This document shows, in pieces, positions 10,778 to 19,676 of a DNA stretch of 64,000 nt. Origin of the DNA: an uncultured Clostridia bacterium (lineage in GTDB: Bacteria; Bacillota; Clostridia; Oscillospirales; CAG-382); assembly GCA_947628695.1 (NCBI GenBank), contig CANRAV010000013.1, positions 1 through 64,000 of the forward strand. The letters are read 5' to 3'. Numbering within the stretch: position 1 is the first letter of the stretch; each line of letters starts with the position of its first letter. The translations under genes were made by a program, and so were the position numbers. The notes beneath the pieces were generated by a model. That model saw nothing but the letters and a program-made list of their open reading frames with translations. It was not told the origin of the DNA and searched no databases.

Positions 10778-11386
10778 ATGAATGATCCGTACACCGTTTT
10801 GGGCGTTTCGCAAAACGCCACGGACGAAGAGGTGAAAAAGGCTTACTACGCGCTTGCGAAGAAGTATCACCCGGACAATTACGACGACAGCAACCCCTTG
10901 AAGCATCTTGCAAGCGAGAAAATGCGCGAGGTGAACGAGGCCTACGACCAGATAAAAAGCATGCGAGCAGGCGGGGGAAGCAGCAGCGGAAGCGGCGGTG
11001 CGGGCTACGGCAGCTACGGCGGCGGATACAGCGGCGGCAGTGCCGAGTTCCAGCACATACGCACCTTTATAATGCAGGGCAGGTATACAGAGGCCGACCG
11101 TTTCCTTGAGATGACGGAGGCTTCCCAAAGAGGGGCAGAGTGGTATTATCTTAAGGGACTGGTGCTTGTCAAAAAGGGCATGGTCATGGACGGCGTCGGC
11201 TACATAGAAAGGGCCTGCCGCATGGATCCCGACAACCCCGAATACCGCACGGCGTACAACAACCTTCGCGGCGCGCCCTTTGCGGGCTACAGCGGGCAGA
11301 GGGAGGTGCACTCCATGGGCTGTTCCATGTGCGACATGTGCACGGCGCTTATGTGCGCGGACTGCCTTTGCGACTGCTTAAGGTAG
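10778..11386 (+). CDS. J-domain protein with TPR-like middle and Cys-rich tail
   Basis: 202 residues from ATG 10778. The track's TTG at 10772 sits against the ribosome site GGGGCGG and is rejected. Residues 1-65 are a J domain (DPYTVLGV, HPD in KKYHPDNYDD), then a Gly/Ser-rich linker, a ~60-residue helical segment resembling one or two TPR units (AEWYYLKGLVLVKKG, MDPDNPEYRTAYNNL), and a terminal cluster of eight Cys ending CLCDCLR. The J domain should recruit DnaK-type Hsp70. It lacks the zinc finger and substrate domains of true DnaJ. Lies between rpoD and a membrane protein. Confidence 0.85.
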   Translation: MNDPYTVLGVSQNATDEEVKKAYYALAKKYHPDNYDDSNPLKHLASEKMREVNEAYDQIKSMRAGGGSSSGSGGAGYGSYGGGYSGGSAEFQHIRTFIMQGRYTEADRFLEMTEASQRGAEWYYLKGLVLVKKGMVMDGVGYIERACRMDPDNPEYRTAYNNLRGAPFAGYSGQREVHSMGCSMCDMCTALMCADCLCDCLR

Positions 11387-11391
11387 CGTAG

Positions 11392-11895
11392 ATGAGAAAG
11401 ACGAAGATAATCGCCGAAGGCGGCATGCTTTCCGCGCTTGGAACGGTGCTTTTGTTCTTCGGTGCAGTCACGGACGTGCTGGACTTAAGCTGCGCCGTGC
11501 TTGCGGGCTTCTGCGTGCTTTTCATGGGCGTTCGTCACGGCAGGATAGGTGCGCTTGCGGTCTACTGCACGACCTCGGCCTTGGCGTTTTTGCTGCTGCC
11601 GAACAAGCTGCCGGCACTGCTTTACGTCTTCTACGGCGGCCTGTACCCGCTTTTGAAGCCGGAGATAGAGCGCATAAGAAGCGTACCGCTGCAGTGGGTG
11701 CTTAAGGTCGTTGCGGTTGTCGTGCCATTCGGCGCGGGGCTTGCGGTGACTACGTTCCTTATGGGGATAGAGACCGGGTTTACCTTCGGCGTTCCGCTGT
11801 TTCTGCTTATAGCGGTCATTGCGGTTTTTGCCGATTTTGCAATGAGCGCGGTGGCTTTTCGCTTTTCGCACATTGTACGCGGCAGGCGCCGTTAA
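11392..11895 (+). CDS. Membrane protein of unknown function
   Basis: 167 residues with about five hydrophobic segments and an Arg-rich cytoplasmic end. The start MRKTKIIAEGGMLSALGTVLL and the overall layout resemble small ECF-transporter S components or other YbhN/DUF2232-like membrane proteins, but no diagnostic motif is visible. It follows the J-domain gene by 5 nt and ends the dgt-dnaG-rpoD run, just before the yicC promoter. Confidence 0.7.
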   Translation: MRKTKIIAEGGMLSALGTVLLFFGAVTDVLDLSCAVLAGFCVLFMGVRHGRIGALAVYCTTSALAFLLLPNKLPALLYVFYGGLYPLLKPEIERIRSVPLQWVLKVVAVVVPFGAGLAVTTFLMGIETGFTFGVPLFLLIAVIAVFADFAMSAVAFRFSHIVRGRRR

Positions 11896-11898
11896 AGC

Positions 11899-11927
11899 TT
11901 GACAGACAGAAGCACTTGTGGTATAAT
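11899..11927 (+). promoter_or_regulatory. Consensus sigma-A promoter for the yicC-gmk-priA operon
   Basis: TTGACA (11899-11904), 17 nt, TATAAT (11922-11927): a perfect match at both hexamers. It lies 35 nt upstream of the yicC ATG, right after the preceding gene's stop, and is the likely main promoter for the long run of genes up to pssA. Confidence 0.9.
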
Positions 11928-11961
11928 ATCATGATTAGATGTAACAGGGGGAAGGTTCCTT

Positions 11962-12840
11962 ATGCCAAACAGCATGACGGGCTACGGCAGGCAGAGGTCG
12001 CTTGTCGGCGGCAAGGACATATGCTTTGAGATAAAGTCGGTAAACAGCAGATATTTGGATCTTAACATAAAAGTAGGCAGGCTGTACAACCCGCTTGAGG
12101 AGAGGGTGAAGCAGCTTGTCTCTTCCCGCATTTCACGCGGGAAGGTGGACGTGTACCTTTCCGTCACCAATACGGAGGGGGACGGGACGACGCTTTCTTT
12201 AAACAAGGATTACCTTGAGGCGTATTTAAAGCTTATGGAGCGCATTAAGGCGGAGTACGGCGCTACAGGCGAGGTCAGCCTTGATATGATCAGCGCGAAG
12301 AACGAGGTGTTCATGGCCACCCGTCCCGAGGAGGATATGGAGGCCGTCTGGGCGGCCGTGCTCCCCGTGGCGGAGGCGGCGCTTGACGGCTTTTGTGAGA
12401 TGCGCCGGCGCGAGGGGGAGAAGCTTGCGGCGGATATAAGGCTGCACGCGGCGGAGACGGCGATCCTTCGCGAGAAGATAAAGGAGCTGTCCCCCGCAAG
12501 CGTAATTGCGGCAAGGGACAAGATGATAGCCCGGATAAAAGAGCTTTTGGAGGGTGTAAACCCCGACGAAGGCCGCTTGCTTACGGAGTGCGCGATATAC
12601 GCCGACAAGGCGGACATAAACGAGGAGCTTGCACGGCTTGAAAGCCACCTTTCGCAGCTTGAAGGCATACTTTGCGAAAGCGGCCCCATTGGCCGCAAGC
12701 TTGACTTCCTCGTTCAGGAGATAAACCGCGAGATGAACACGATAGGCTCCAAGTGCAGCGATACGGAGATAGCGCGCGCGGTCATAGCGGCCAAGAGCGA
12801 GATAGAGAAAATAAGGGAACAGATACAGAACATAGAGTAG
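11962..12840 (+). CDS. yicC: YicC family endoribonuclease-like protein
   Basis: 292 residues. N-terminal YicC-like domain (MTGYGRQ, EIKSVNSRYLDLNIK) and C-terminal DUF1732 (FLVQEINREMNTIGSKCSD, ending EIEKIREQIQNIE). E. coli YicC and its relatives are implicated in RNA turnover (RhyB/GcvB decay; endoribonuclease activity reported). In Bacillota it regularly precedes remA-gmk-rpoZ, as here. AGGGGGAAGG provides the ribosome site. Confidence 0.95.
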   Translation: MPNSMTGYGRQRSLVGGKDICFEIKSVNSRYLDLNIKVGRLYNPLEERVKQLVSSRISRGKVDVYLSVTNTEGDGTTLSLNKDYLEAYLKLMERIKAEYGATGEVSLDMISAKNEVFMATRPEEDMEAVWAAVLPVAEAALDGFCEMRRREGEKLAADIRLHAAETAILREKIKELSPASVIAARDKMIARIKELLEGVNPDEGRLLTECAIYADKADINEELARLESHLSQLEGILCESGPIGRKLDFLVQEINREMNTIGSKCSDTEIARAVIAAKSEIEKIREQIQNIE

Positions 12841-12850
12841 GTGAAAACAT

Positions 12851-13084
12851 TTGAAGCTTGTTGAAATAGGCGGCGGGAGCTTTGTTTCCGCAGGCCGCGT
12901 GGTCGCGGTGCTGTCGCCGGACTCGCTTCCGGTAAGGCGCCTTGTTCAGGACGCCAAGAACGAGGGCAGGGTCATAGACGTAAGCTGCGGCAAAAAGACG
13001 CGCGCGGTTATCGTTACCGACAGCGGCTTTGTGGTTCTTTCCGCGGAGGACCCTGCGGTTTTGAAGGAGAGGACGGAGGCTTGA
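12851..13084 (+). CDS. DUF370/RemA-like DNA-binding regulator
   Basis: 77 residues from a TTG start. The family pattern is clear: MKLVEIGGGSFV, VAVLSPDSLPVRRLV and GKKTRAVIVTDSGFVVLS. RemA of Bacillus subtilis is a ring-forming DNA-binding activator of matrix and osmoprotection genes; members next to gmk in Clostridia are only assumed to act similarly. The stop overlaps the gmk start (TTGA). Confidence 0.88.
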   Translation: MKLVEIGGGSFVSAGRVVAVLSPDSLPVRRLVQDAKNEGRVIDVSCGKKTRAVIVTDSGFVVLSAEDPAVLKERTEA

Positions 13085-13665
13085 CGGTGGACAGAGGTAT
13101 ACTTCTTGTTGTTTCCGGTCCCTCCGGCTGCGGTAAGGGGACGGTGCTTGCACACCTGATGGAAAAGGGCGGCTTTTGCTACTCCGTTTCCGTCACCACG
13201 CGCCCCGCAAGAGAAGGGGAAATCGAGGGCAGGCATTACTTTTTCGTGGACGACGCGGAGTTTGACCGTATGGTTCGCGGGAACCTTCTGCTTGAGCATG
13301 CGGAGTATTGCGAGCACATGTACGGCACGCCGAGGCGGTTTGTGGAGGAAAAGCTGTCGGCCGGCTGCAACGTCATTCTGGAGATAGACACAAAGGGCGC
13401 TTTCAACGTGAAAAAGGCGGTACCGGAGGCGTTTTCGGTGTTCATAGCTCCCCCGGATATGGAGACGCTGGAGGCAAGGCTCCGCGGGCGCGGGTCGGAG
13501 GACGAGGACACCGTACAGCTTAGGCTTCAGAAGGCGCGGGAGGAAATGGCGCTTTCCGACGCCTACGACATGTACATAGTCAACGAAGACGGCGGCCAAA
13601 AGGAGGCCGCAGATAAAATATACGACGCGGTGTGCAAGCTGCGCAGCGCGCGAAACGGCAATTAA
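13081..13665 (+). CDS. gmk: Guanylate kinase
   Basis: 194 residues from a TTG overlapping the previous stop; GTG 13087 is a possible alternative. P-loop SGPSGCGKGTVL, then SVTTRPAREGEIEGRHYFFV (GMP-binding), EYCEHMYGTP and ILEIDTKGA. It phosphorylates GMP to GDP. Position before rpoZ is the usual Bacillota order. Confidence 0.96.
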   Translation: MTVDRGILLVVSGPSGCGKGTVLAHLMEKGGFCYSVSVTTRPAREGEIEGRHYFFVDDAEFDRMVRGNLLLEHAEYCEHMYGTPRRFVEEKLSAGCNVILEIDTKGAFNVKKAVPEAFSVFIAPPDMETLEARLRGRGSEDEDTVQLRLQKAREEMALSDAYDMYIVNEDGGQKEAADKIYDAVCKLRSARNGN

Positions 13666-13684
13666 ACGAAAGAGGGAAACATAA

Positions 13685-13915
13685 ATGCTTTATCCATCCG
13701 TTCAGGACATGACAAACGACAGCGTAAACCGCTACATGCTTGTGATTGCGGCGGCCAAGGGCGCGCGCTATCTTACCTATAAGCAGAACAAGGAGCGCGA
13801 CCTGTACGAGGTCGGCAAGGAAAGCGAAGGCCAGCCGGAGGAAACCGGCGAAAAGGCGGTCAGCTTGGCAGTTGACAGGCTTTACGACGGCCGCTTTAAG
13901 ATAGTTAAAGACTAA
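13685..13915 (+). CDS. rpoZ: RNA polymerase omega subunit
   Basis: 76 residues. Contains the RpoZ core: MLYPSVQDM, NRYMLVIAAAKGARYL, and KAVSLAVDRLYDGRFKI. It helps assemble the beta-prime subunit. The expected ...AR motif region is slightly divergent (KGARYLTYKQNKER). It lies between gmk and priA, with 5 nt to the priA ATG. Confidence 0.9.
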   Translation: MLYPSVQDMTNDSVNRYMLVIAAAKGARYLTYKQNKERDLYEVGKESEGQPEETGEKAVSLAVDRLYDGRFKIVKD

Positions 13916-13920
13916 GGGAT

Positions 13921-16323
13921 ATGCTGGTTTGTCGGGTATACCTGCTTGATACGACCCTTGCATTTGACAAGGGTTACAGCTATTTTGTACCTAACGAGCT
14001 TGAAGACAGAATTTCCGTCGGCTGCGTCGCCGTCGTCCCCTTCGGGAACGGCAACAGGAGGAAGAGCGCGGTCGTCACCGAGGTGGAGGAGCGCGAAGGT
14101 GCGGAGGGGTTAAAGCCCGTCCTTTCACTGCCGGATTATCCCGCGGCAAACGCCGGGGAGGCGGTGGCACTTGCCGCCTTTATAAGCGAGCGGTGCTTTT
14201 GCACCTTCGGCGCGGCGTTTAAGCTCCTTATGCCGAGCGGGGTCAATGTAAAGACAACGGTCTTTTACACCGCCGCAGATGCCGTATGTGACGACGAGAT
14301 CTACCTTTTTGTAAAATCCCGCGATAGGGTCGAAGAGGCGGAGATAGAAAAGTCCTTCGGTGCAGACGGCGTCCCTGCGGCGCTTGCGCTGTGCCGCAGG
14401 GGGCTTCTTTTGAGAAGCAGCGAGGTAGAGGAAAAACAAAATTTAAAGACAGAGCTTTGGGCTGCCCTCCTCCCCTCCGACGCGGAGGTCGGCGGGGTAA
14501 AGCAGAAGCTTGCCTTAAAGCTGCTTGCCGACGGGGACAAAAGCCTTAAGGATTTGAAAAAAGAGGGCGTTTCAACCGCCACGGTCAGGGCGCTTGAGGG
14601 ACGCGGGCTTGTCTCGATATACGAAAAGCGGCTGCAAAGGCTGCCGTACGACGTCTTGCAGTTTCAAAAAAAGCCATACGTTCTTTCGGACGGGCAAAGG
14701 CGCGTAAGGGACGAGGTCGTATCTTACATGCGCGGCGGCAGGGCGGAGGCCTGCCTGCTTTACGGCGTTACCGGCAGCGGGAAGACGAAGATAATAACAG
14801 AGGCTGTCGGGGAAGCGCTTCGGCAGAACCGCACGGCAATAGTGCTTCTGCCCGAGATAGGGCTTACGGCGCAGGCCGTTGCCGGCTATTTTGCGGAGTT
14901 TGGGGAGCAGTGCGCAGTCGTGCACTCGCGCCTTTCCGTGGGCGAGCGCGCAGACACCTATGCGCGCATTGCGGCGGGGGAGGTGCGCGTCGTCGTGGGC
15001 ACCCGCTCTGCGGTGTTTGCACCGCTTAAGGACATCGGCGTTATAGTGATGGACGAGGAGCAGGAGCATACCTACAAGTCGGACAAAACGCCGAAATACC
15101 ACGCGCGCGACATTGCGCGCTTCCGCTGTGCAAGGCACGGCGCGCTTATGCTGCTTGTGTCGGCCACCCCGTCGGTTGAAAGCTTTTACAAGGCCAAAAC
15201 GGGCGTTTACCACCTGCTTACGCTTGAAGAGCGCTACGGGGGCGCAAGCCTTCCGGAGGTGGAGATAGAGGACATAGTCGGCGACAGGGAGGTAGAAAAA
15301 GGCCGCCTTCTTGGGAAAAAGCTGCGCGGCGCGCTGGAGGAGACCCTTGCAAAGGGCGAGCAGGCCATTTTGTTTCTGGGTCGAAGGGGGCACAATTCCT
15401 CGCTTCGGTGCAGGAGCTGCGGGTATGTGTTCACCTGCCCGCGCTGCTCCGTATCTCTTAACTACCACGCCTACAGCAGTGAAAAAAGCCGCAGAGGCAA
15501 GCTTATATGCCACTACTGCGGCCATATAGAGGACAAACCGCAAAAATGCCCGCAGTGCGGGGGCGTGCACATAGGCTACTTCGGCTACGGCACGCAGCTT
15601 CTGCAGGACGAGCTTGAGGAGCTTTTCGGCGAGGGTGCGGCCCTGCGCATGGATACCGACACGACGGCGACAAAGCGCTCTCACGACGAGATATTAAAGG
15701 AGTTCGAGGACGGCGAGGCCTCTATACTTTACGGCACGCAGATGGTCGTCAAGGGGCTTGACTTTGCAAATGTAACGCTTGTCGGGCTTGTCATGGCGGA
15801 CAGCGTGCTTTACATGAACGACTACCGCGCACAGGAGAGGATGTTCTCCCTTATAACTCAGCTTGTCGGCAGGGCAGGCAGGGCTGAGAAGAGCGGCAGG
15901 GCGATAATACAGACCTACAATCCCAACCACCAAACGCTTCGCCTTGGGGCAAAGCAGGACTATGCGGCGTTTTACGAAAGCGAGATACGGCTTAGAAGGT
16001 CGGTTGTGTTCCCGCCGTTTTGCGACATCGCCGTGTTCGGCTTCACCGCCGACGACGAAGAGAGCGTGCTTGAGGCAGCAAACGGCTTCTCCGCGCTTTT
16101 CGAGAGTGAGGCCGACAAAAGGGACGGCGTAAAGGTTATAAAAATGGGCCCGTACAGAGAGGGCATATATAAAATCGGCGGCCGGTACAGGCAGAAGATA
16201 ATAGTCAAGTACAAGGACTGTAAGGAGTGCAGGGGCTTTTTCCGTGACCTGCTTTTAAGCTTTTCACCGCCGAAAAAGGGGAAGGTCGCCTTTGACATCG
16301 ACGTAAACCCTGCAATAGTTTGA
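13921..16323 (+). CDS. priA: Primosomal protein N' (PriA helicase)
   Basis: 800 residues. N-terminal 3'BD and winged-helix regions, then superfamily 2 helicase: Walker A GVTGSGKTKI, Walker B as MDEEQEHTYKSDKTPKYHARD, SATPSVES, and LGRRGHNSSLRCRSCGYVFTC, which begins the zinc-binding Cys cluster (RSCG, CPRC, CHYCG, CPQCG). C-terminal motifs V and VI include VGRAGRAEKSGRAIIQT. Restarts stalled replication forks by loading DnaB. Confidence 0.97.
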   Translation: MLVCRVYLLDTTLAFDKGYSYFVPNELEDRISVGCVAVVPFGNGNRRKSAVVTEVEEREGAEGLKPVLSLPDYPAANAGEAVALAAFISERCFCTFGAAFKLLMPSGVNVKTTVFYTAADAVCDDEIYLFVKSRDRVEEAEIEKSFGADGVPAALALCRRGLLLRSSEVEEKQNLKTELWAALLPSDAEVGGVKQKLALKLLADGDKSLKDLKKEGVSTATVRALEGRGLVSIYEKRLQRLPYDVLQFQKKPYVLSDGQRRVRDEVVSYMRGGRAEACLLYGVTGSGKTKIITEAVGEALRQNRTAIVLLPEIGLTAQAVAGYFAEFGEQCAVVHSRLSVGERADTYARIAAGEVRVVVGTRSAVFAPLKDIGVIVMDEEQEHTYKSDKTPKYHARDIARFRCARHGALMLLVSATPSVESFYKAKTGVYHLLTLEERYGGASLPEVEIEDIVGDREVEKGRLLGKKLRGALEETLAKGEQAILFLGRRGHNSSLRCRSCGYVFTCPRCSVSLNYHAYSSEKSRRGKLICHYCGHIEDKPQKCPQCGGVHIGYFGYGTQLLQDELEELFGEGAALRMDTDTTATKRSHDEILKEFEDGEASILYGTQMVVKGLDFANVTLVGLVMADSVLYMNDYRAQERMFSLITQLVGRAGRAEKSGRAIIQTYNPNHQTLRLGAKQDYAAFYESEIRLRRSVVFPPFCDIAVFGFTADDEESVLEAANGFSALFESEADKRDGVKVIKMGPYREGIYKIGGRYRQKIIVKYKDCKECRGFFRDLLLSFSPPKKGKVAFDIDVNPAIV

Positions 16324-16341
16324 CTGCGGAAGGGGCATACT

Positions 16342-16812
16342 ATGGCTATACTGAACATACTTAAAGAGGGGGACGAGACTTTAAGGAAGAAGTCGCGCCC
16401 GGTCGAAAAGATAAATTTGCGCACACTTAGGCTTTTGGACGACATGAAGGAAACGCTTAAGCAGTCCGGCGGTGTCGGCCTTGCCGCGCCGCAGGTCGGC
16501 GTGCTCAGGCGGATAGTGTTAGTGGACGACGGCGAAAAGGTGCTGGAGCTTATAAACCCCGAGATAGTGGAGACAAAGGGCGAGCAGGAGGATTACGAGG
16601 GCTGCCTATCCATCCCCGGCAAGTGGGGCATAACGAGGAGGCCTGCGTATGTGCGCGTCCGCGCGACGGACAGGCGCGGCAAAACCTTCGAGGCGGAGGG
16701 AGAGGGGCTTGTAGCCCGCTGCTTCTGCCACGAGACCGACCATTTAGAGGGCATTTTGTTCACCGACAAGGTCGTTCGCATGCTGACGGAGGAAGAGATT
16801 GAGAACATGTAA
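16342..16812 (+). CDS. def: Peptide deformylase
   Basis: 156 residues with all three deformylase motifs: GVGLAAPQVGV, EGCLSIPGKWG (Cys metal ligand) and HETDHLEGILF (HExxH). Removes the formyl group from nascent chains. The 3' end overlaps fmt by 14 nt, pairing the enzymes that add and remove the formyl group. Confidence 0.97.
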   Translation: MAILNILKEGDETLRKKSRPVEKINLRTLRLLDDMKETLKQSGGVGLAAPQVGVLRRIVLVDDGEKVLELINPEIVETKGEQEDYEGCLSIPGKWGITRRPAYVRVRATDRRGKTFEAEGEGLVARCFCHETDHLEGILFTDKVVRMLTEEEIENM

Positions 16813-17701
16813 AATTGTCTTCATGGGCACGCCGGACTTTGCGGTCGCGCCCTTGAAGCGCATATACGGGGACGGGCACGAAATAAGCCTTGTGGTCACC
16901 CAGCCGGACAGGCAAAGGGGCAGGGGCATGGCGTTTACGCCGTCGCCCGTCAAGGCCTTTGCACTGGAAAAAGGGCTACGGGTGTACCAGCCGCAAAGCC
17001 TTAAGGACGAAGAGGCAAAGAGGACGATAAAAGCCGAAAACGTGGACTATATCGTCGTAGCCGCCTACGGCAAAATCCTGCCCGCAGAGGTGCTTGAAGC
17101 ACCGAAAAAGGGCTGCGTCAACATACACGCGTCCCTCCTTCCGCGCCACCGCGGCGCGGCGCCCATAAACAGGGCGATAATGGAGGGGGACACCGTCGGC
17201 GGGGTTACGCTTATGTACATGGCGGAGGGGCTTGACACCGGGGATATAATCCTTAAAAAAGAGATGCCCATACCGGAAGACATGACCGCAGGGGAGTATC
17301 ACGACGCATTAGCTGCCCTCGGCGCAGACGCGATAAGCGCCTTCTTGGCGGAGGAGAACAGCTCCCGCACGCCGCAGGACGGCAGCCTTGCCACCTACGC
17401 CGCAAAGATAGAGAAGGCGGAGACGGAGGTCGACTTTACGCGTCCCGCAAAAGAGGTTTACAACAAGATACGCGGCCTGTCGCCGTATCCTTCGGCCTTC
17501 GCCCTTATAAACGGGAAGAGGTATAAGCTTATAAGCGCACGCGTCGGCAGCCGTACAGGCGCGGCCGGTGAGGTGCTTTCCGCCTCCAAGGCCGGGATAG
17601 AGATAGCCTGCGGAGAGGGCAGCGTCTTAATAACGGTGCTTCAGGCGGAGGGCAAGCGCGCCATGACGGCTGCGGAGTTCCTTGCAGGCAACAGCATATA
17701 G
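16799..17701 (+). CDS. fmt: Methionyl-tRNA formyltransferase
   Basis: 300 residues. TTG start at 16799, with GGAGGAAGA in the def coding sequence as ribosome site. N-terminal formyltransferase fold: IVFMGTPDFAV, the 10-formyl-THF site ASLLPRHRGAAPINRAI and DTGDIILK; C-terminal OB-fold tRNA domain. Formylates initiator Met-tRNA. Confidence 0.96.
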   Translation: MRTCKIVFMGTPDFAVAPLKRIYGDGHEISLVVTQPDRQRGRGMAFTPSPVKAFALEKGLRVYQPQSLKDEEAKRTIKAENVDYIVVAAYGKILPAEVLEAPKKGCVNIHASLLPRHRGAAPINRAIMEGDTVGGVTLMYMAEGLDTGDIILKKEMPIPEDMTAGEYHDALAALGADAISAFLAEENSSRTPQDGSLATYAAKIEKAETEVDFTRPAKEVYNKIRGLSPYPSAFALINGKRYKLISARVGSRTGAAGEVLSASKAGIEIACGEGSVLITVLQAEGKRAMTAAEFLAGNSI

Positions 17702-17712
17702 GAGGGGCATTT

Positions 17713-18417
17713 ATGGGATACTACGGTTTTTACGGCTATATCGGCTTTGACTGGACATATCTGTTTCTTTTAGGCGCTATAATCCTTTCGATGGTAGCAA
17801 GCGCCAAGGTCAACTCCACCTATTCAAAGTACGCGCGCGTAATGGCGCGCTGCGGCCTTACGGCAGAGCAGGCGGTGGAAAGGGTTCTACAGGCAAACGG
17901 CGTTTACGGCGTAAGCATAGCGCGCACCGCGGGTCACCTTACGGACAACTACAACCCAAAGACAAACGTAATATCGCTTTCGCAAAGCGTTTACGGCAGC
18001 AGCTCTATCGCGGCTATCGGCGTTGCCTGCCACGAGGCGGGGCACGCCATACAGCACGAAAGGGGCTACGCCCCCGCGAAGCTTCGCATGGCGATGGTGC
18101 CGGTGACGAATATCGGCGCAAGGTTTTCCGGGCTTCTTCTGATTTTGGGCTTCGTCCTCGGCGTTATGGGGCTTGTATGGGCGGGGATAGCGCTGTTTTC
18201 GTTGACCACGCTGTTCCAGCTTGTCACGTTGCCTACGGAGTTTGACGCAAGCCACAGGGCGCTTTCCTCACTTTCGGAATACGGCCTTCTCTCGGAGGAC
18301 GAGCTTAAGGGAACAAAAAAGGTCCTCTCCGCTGCCGCAATGACCTATGTCGCCTCGCTTGCGGTAAGCCTTATCATGCTTACCCGCTATATAAACATAG
18401 CAAAGAGAAACGACTGA
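17713..18417 (+). CDS. YugP-type membrane zinc metallopeptidase
   Basis: 234 residues. An N-terminal Tyr/Gly-rich segment and TM helix, then the zinc motif CHEAGHAIQHE (HExxH) at ~111-121, followed by two or three TM helices and LPTEFDASHRAL, which supplies the third ligand region in this family. Substrate unknown. It sits between fmt and rsmB, as yugP-like genes do in many Clostridia. Confidence 0.9.
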   Translation: MGYYGFYGYIGFDWTYLFLLGAIILSMVASAKVNSTYSKYARVMARCGLTAEQAVERVLQANGVYGVSIARTAGHLTDNYNPKTNVISLSQSVYGSSSIAAIGVACHEAGHAIQHERGYAPAKLRMAMVPVTNIGARFSGLLLILGFVLGVMGLVWAGIALFSLTTLFQLVTLPTEFDASHRALSSLSEYGLLSEDELKGTKKVLSAAAMTYVASLAVSLIMLTRYINIAKRND

Positions 18418-18419
18418 CA

Positions 18420-19676
18420 ATGGCAGACAGGGTAAGGGAATGCGCACTTCACACGCTTCGCCGCGTGTGGGGGCAGGGCGCGTATTCCAACATAGAGATA
18501 AACACGGCTTTGGAGCGGTTTGCGCTTGAGGGGAAGGACAGGGCGTTTTGCGTCTCCCTCGTCAACGGCGCGGCGGAGCGTATGCTTTGCCTTGACTTCC
18601 TCATTGAAAAGGCGTCCGGCAGGTCGGTTCGGGACATAGACAAGGAGCTTTTGTATGTGCTTCGTCTCGGCTTTCTGCAGCTGTTTTACATGCGCGTTCC
18701 GGACATGGCCGCATGCAGCGAAAGCGTGTCGCTTGTAAAGGGCAGGCCGCAGCGCGGCTTTGTGAACGCGGTAATGCGCTCCGCCTGCAGGGGCAGGGAG
18801 GCGCTTCTTACGGCGCTTGACGGTGCCAAGCCGCACGTAAAGGCGTCACTTTCGCCGGAGATATATGCGCTGCTTGAAGGGCAGTACCCCGGCGACGCGG
18901 CAAGGATAGCCGAAGCGTTTTACGGGAAAAACGACCTCTGCCTGCGTGTCAATACGCTTAGAACCACGGCGGAGGCTTTGGCCGCCTCGCTTTCGGAAAC
19001 GGGGGCGGAGGCGCACCCTTGCGGGAAGGCGGTAACAGTCAAAAGCGGCGCTTCGGCGGCGCTTGAGGCCGTGCGCGGCGGGTATGCCTTTATACAGGGG
19101 CTTTCCTCGCAGGCGGCGGTGGCGGCGCTTGGCGCACGCCCCGGGGACACGGTTGTGGACGTTTGCGCCTGCCCGGGCGGCAAGACGCTTGGCGCGGCGC
19201 TTGACATGGAGGGAAGGGGCAGGGTTATAAGCCTCGACCTTCACAAAAACAAGCTTTCCCTTATAGAAAAAAGCGCTGCCGCGCTTGGTATAGACATAAT
19301 AAGCACCGAAGCCCACGACGGGCGGGAAAGCAAGACGGAGCTTTTAGGTGCGGCAGACAGGGTGATTTGCGACGTTCCCTGCTCCGGTATAGGCGCGATA
19401 AAGGGTCGGCCGGAGATAAGGTACAAAAGCCTTGAGGGCATAGACGCGCTGATACGCACGCAGCGTAAAATCCTTGCCTCCGCGTGGCGATATTTAAAGC
19501 CCGGAGGACGGCTTGTGTATTCCACCTGCACGCTGAACCGGGACGAGAACGAGGGCGTGCTTATGCCCTTTGCGGAAAGCGCCGGCGCGCGCATTGTAAG
19601 CACGCGCACGGTTATGCCGTATGAAGAGAACATGGACGGGTTTTACATAGCCGTTCTGGAAAAGGCACAGATATGA
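18420..19676 (+). CDS. rsmB: 16S rRNA (cytosine-967-C5) methyltransferase
   Basis: 418 residues. N-terminal NusB-like RNA-binding domain (~1-130) and C-terminal Rossmann methyltransferase with the m5C signatures CACPGGKT, DVPCSGIGAIKGRPEIR (PC catalytic) and YSTCTLNRDENEGV (TC catalytic). SAM-dependent methylation of 16S rRNA. ATG 2 nt after the previous stop; stop overlaps rlmN by 4 nt. Confidence 0.95.
   Translation: MADRVRECALHTLRRVWGQGAYSNIEINTALERFALEGKDRAFCVSLVNGAAERMLCLDFLIEKASGRSVRDIDKELLYVLRLGFLQLFYMRVPDMAACSESVSLVKGRPQRGFVNAVMRSACRGREALLTALDGAKPHVKASLSPEIYALLEGQYPGDAARIAEAFYGKNDLCLRVNTLRTTAEALAASLSETGAEAHPCGKAVTVKSGASAALEAVRGGYAFIQGLSSQAAVAALGARPGDTVVDVCACPGGKTLGAALDMEGRGRVISLDLHKNKLSLIEKSAAALGIDIISTEAHDGRESKTELLGAADRVICDVPCSGIGAIKGRPEIRYKSLEGIDALIRTQRKILASAWRYLKPGGRLVYSTCTLNRDENEGVLMPFAESAGARIVSTRTVMPYEENMDGFYIAVLEKAQI

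Noticed and set aside
9683-11311. 542-residue minus-strand ORF
   Set aside because: It is the reverse of rpoD and the J-domain gene. Its translation is rich in His, Val, Tyr and Arg with no domain, and the plus strand carries clear sigma-A motifs.
14572-15684. 370-residue minus-strand ORF
   Set aside because: Antisense to the helicase core of priA; no protein signature.
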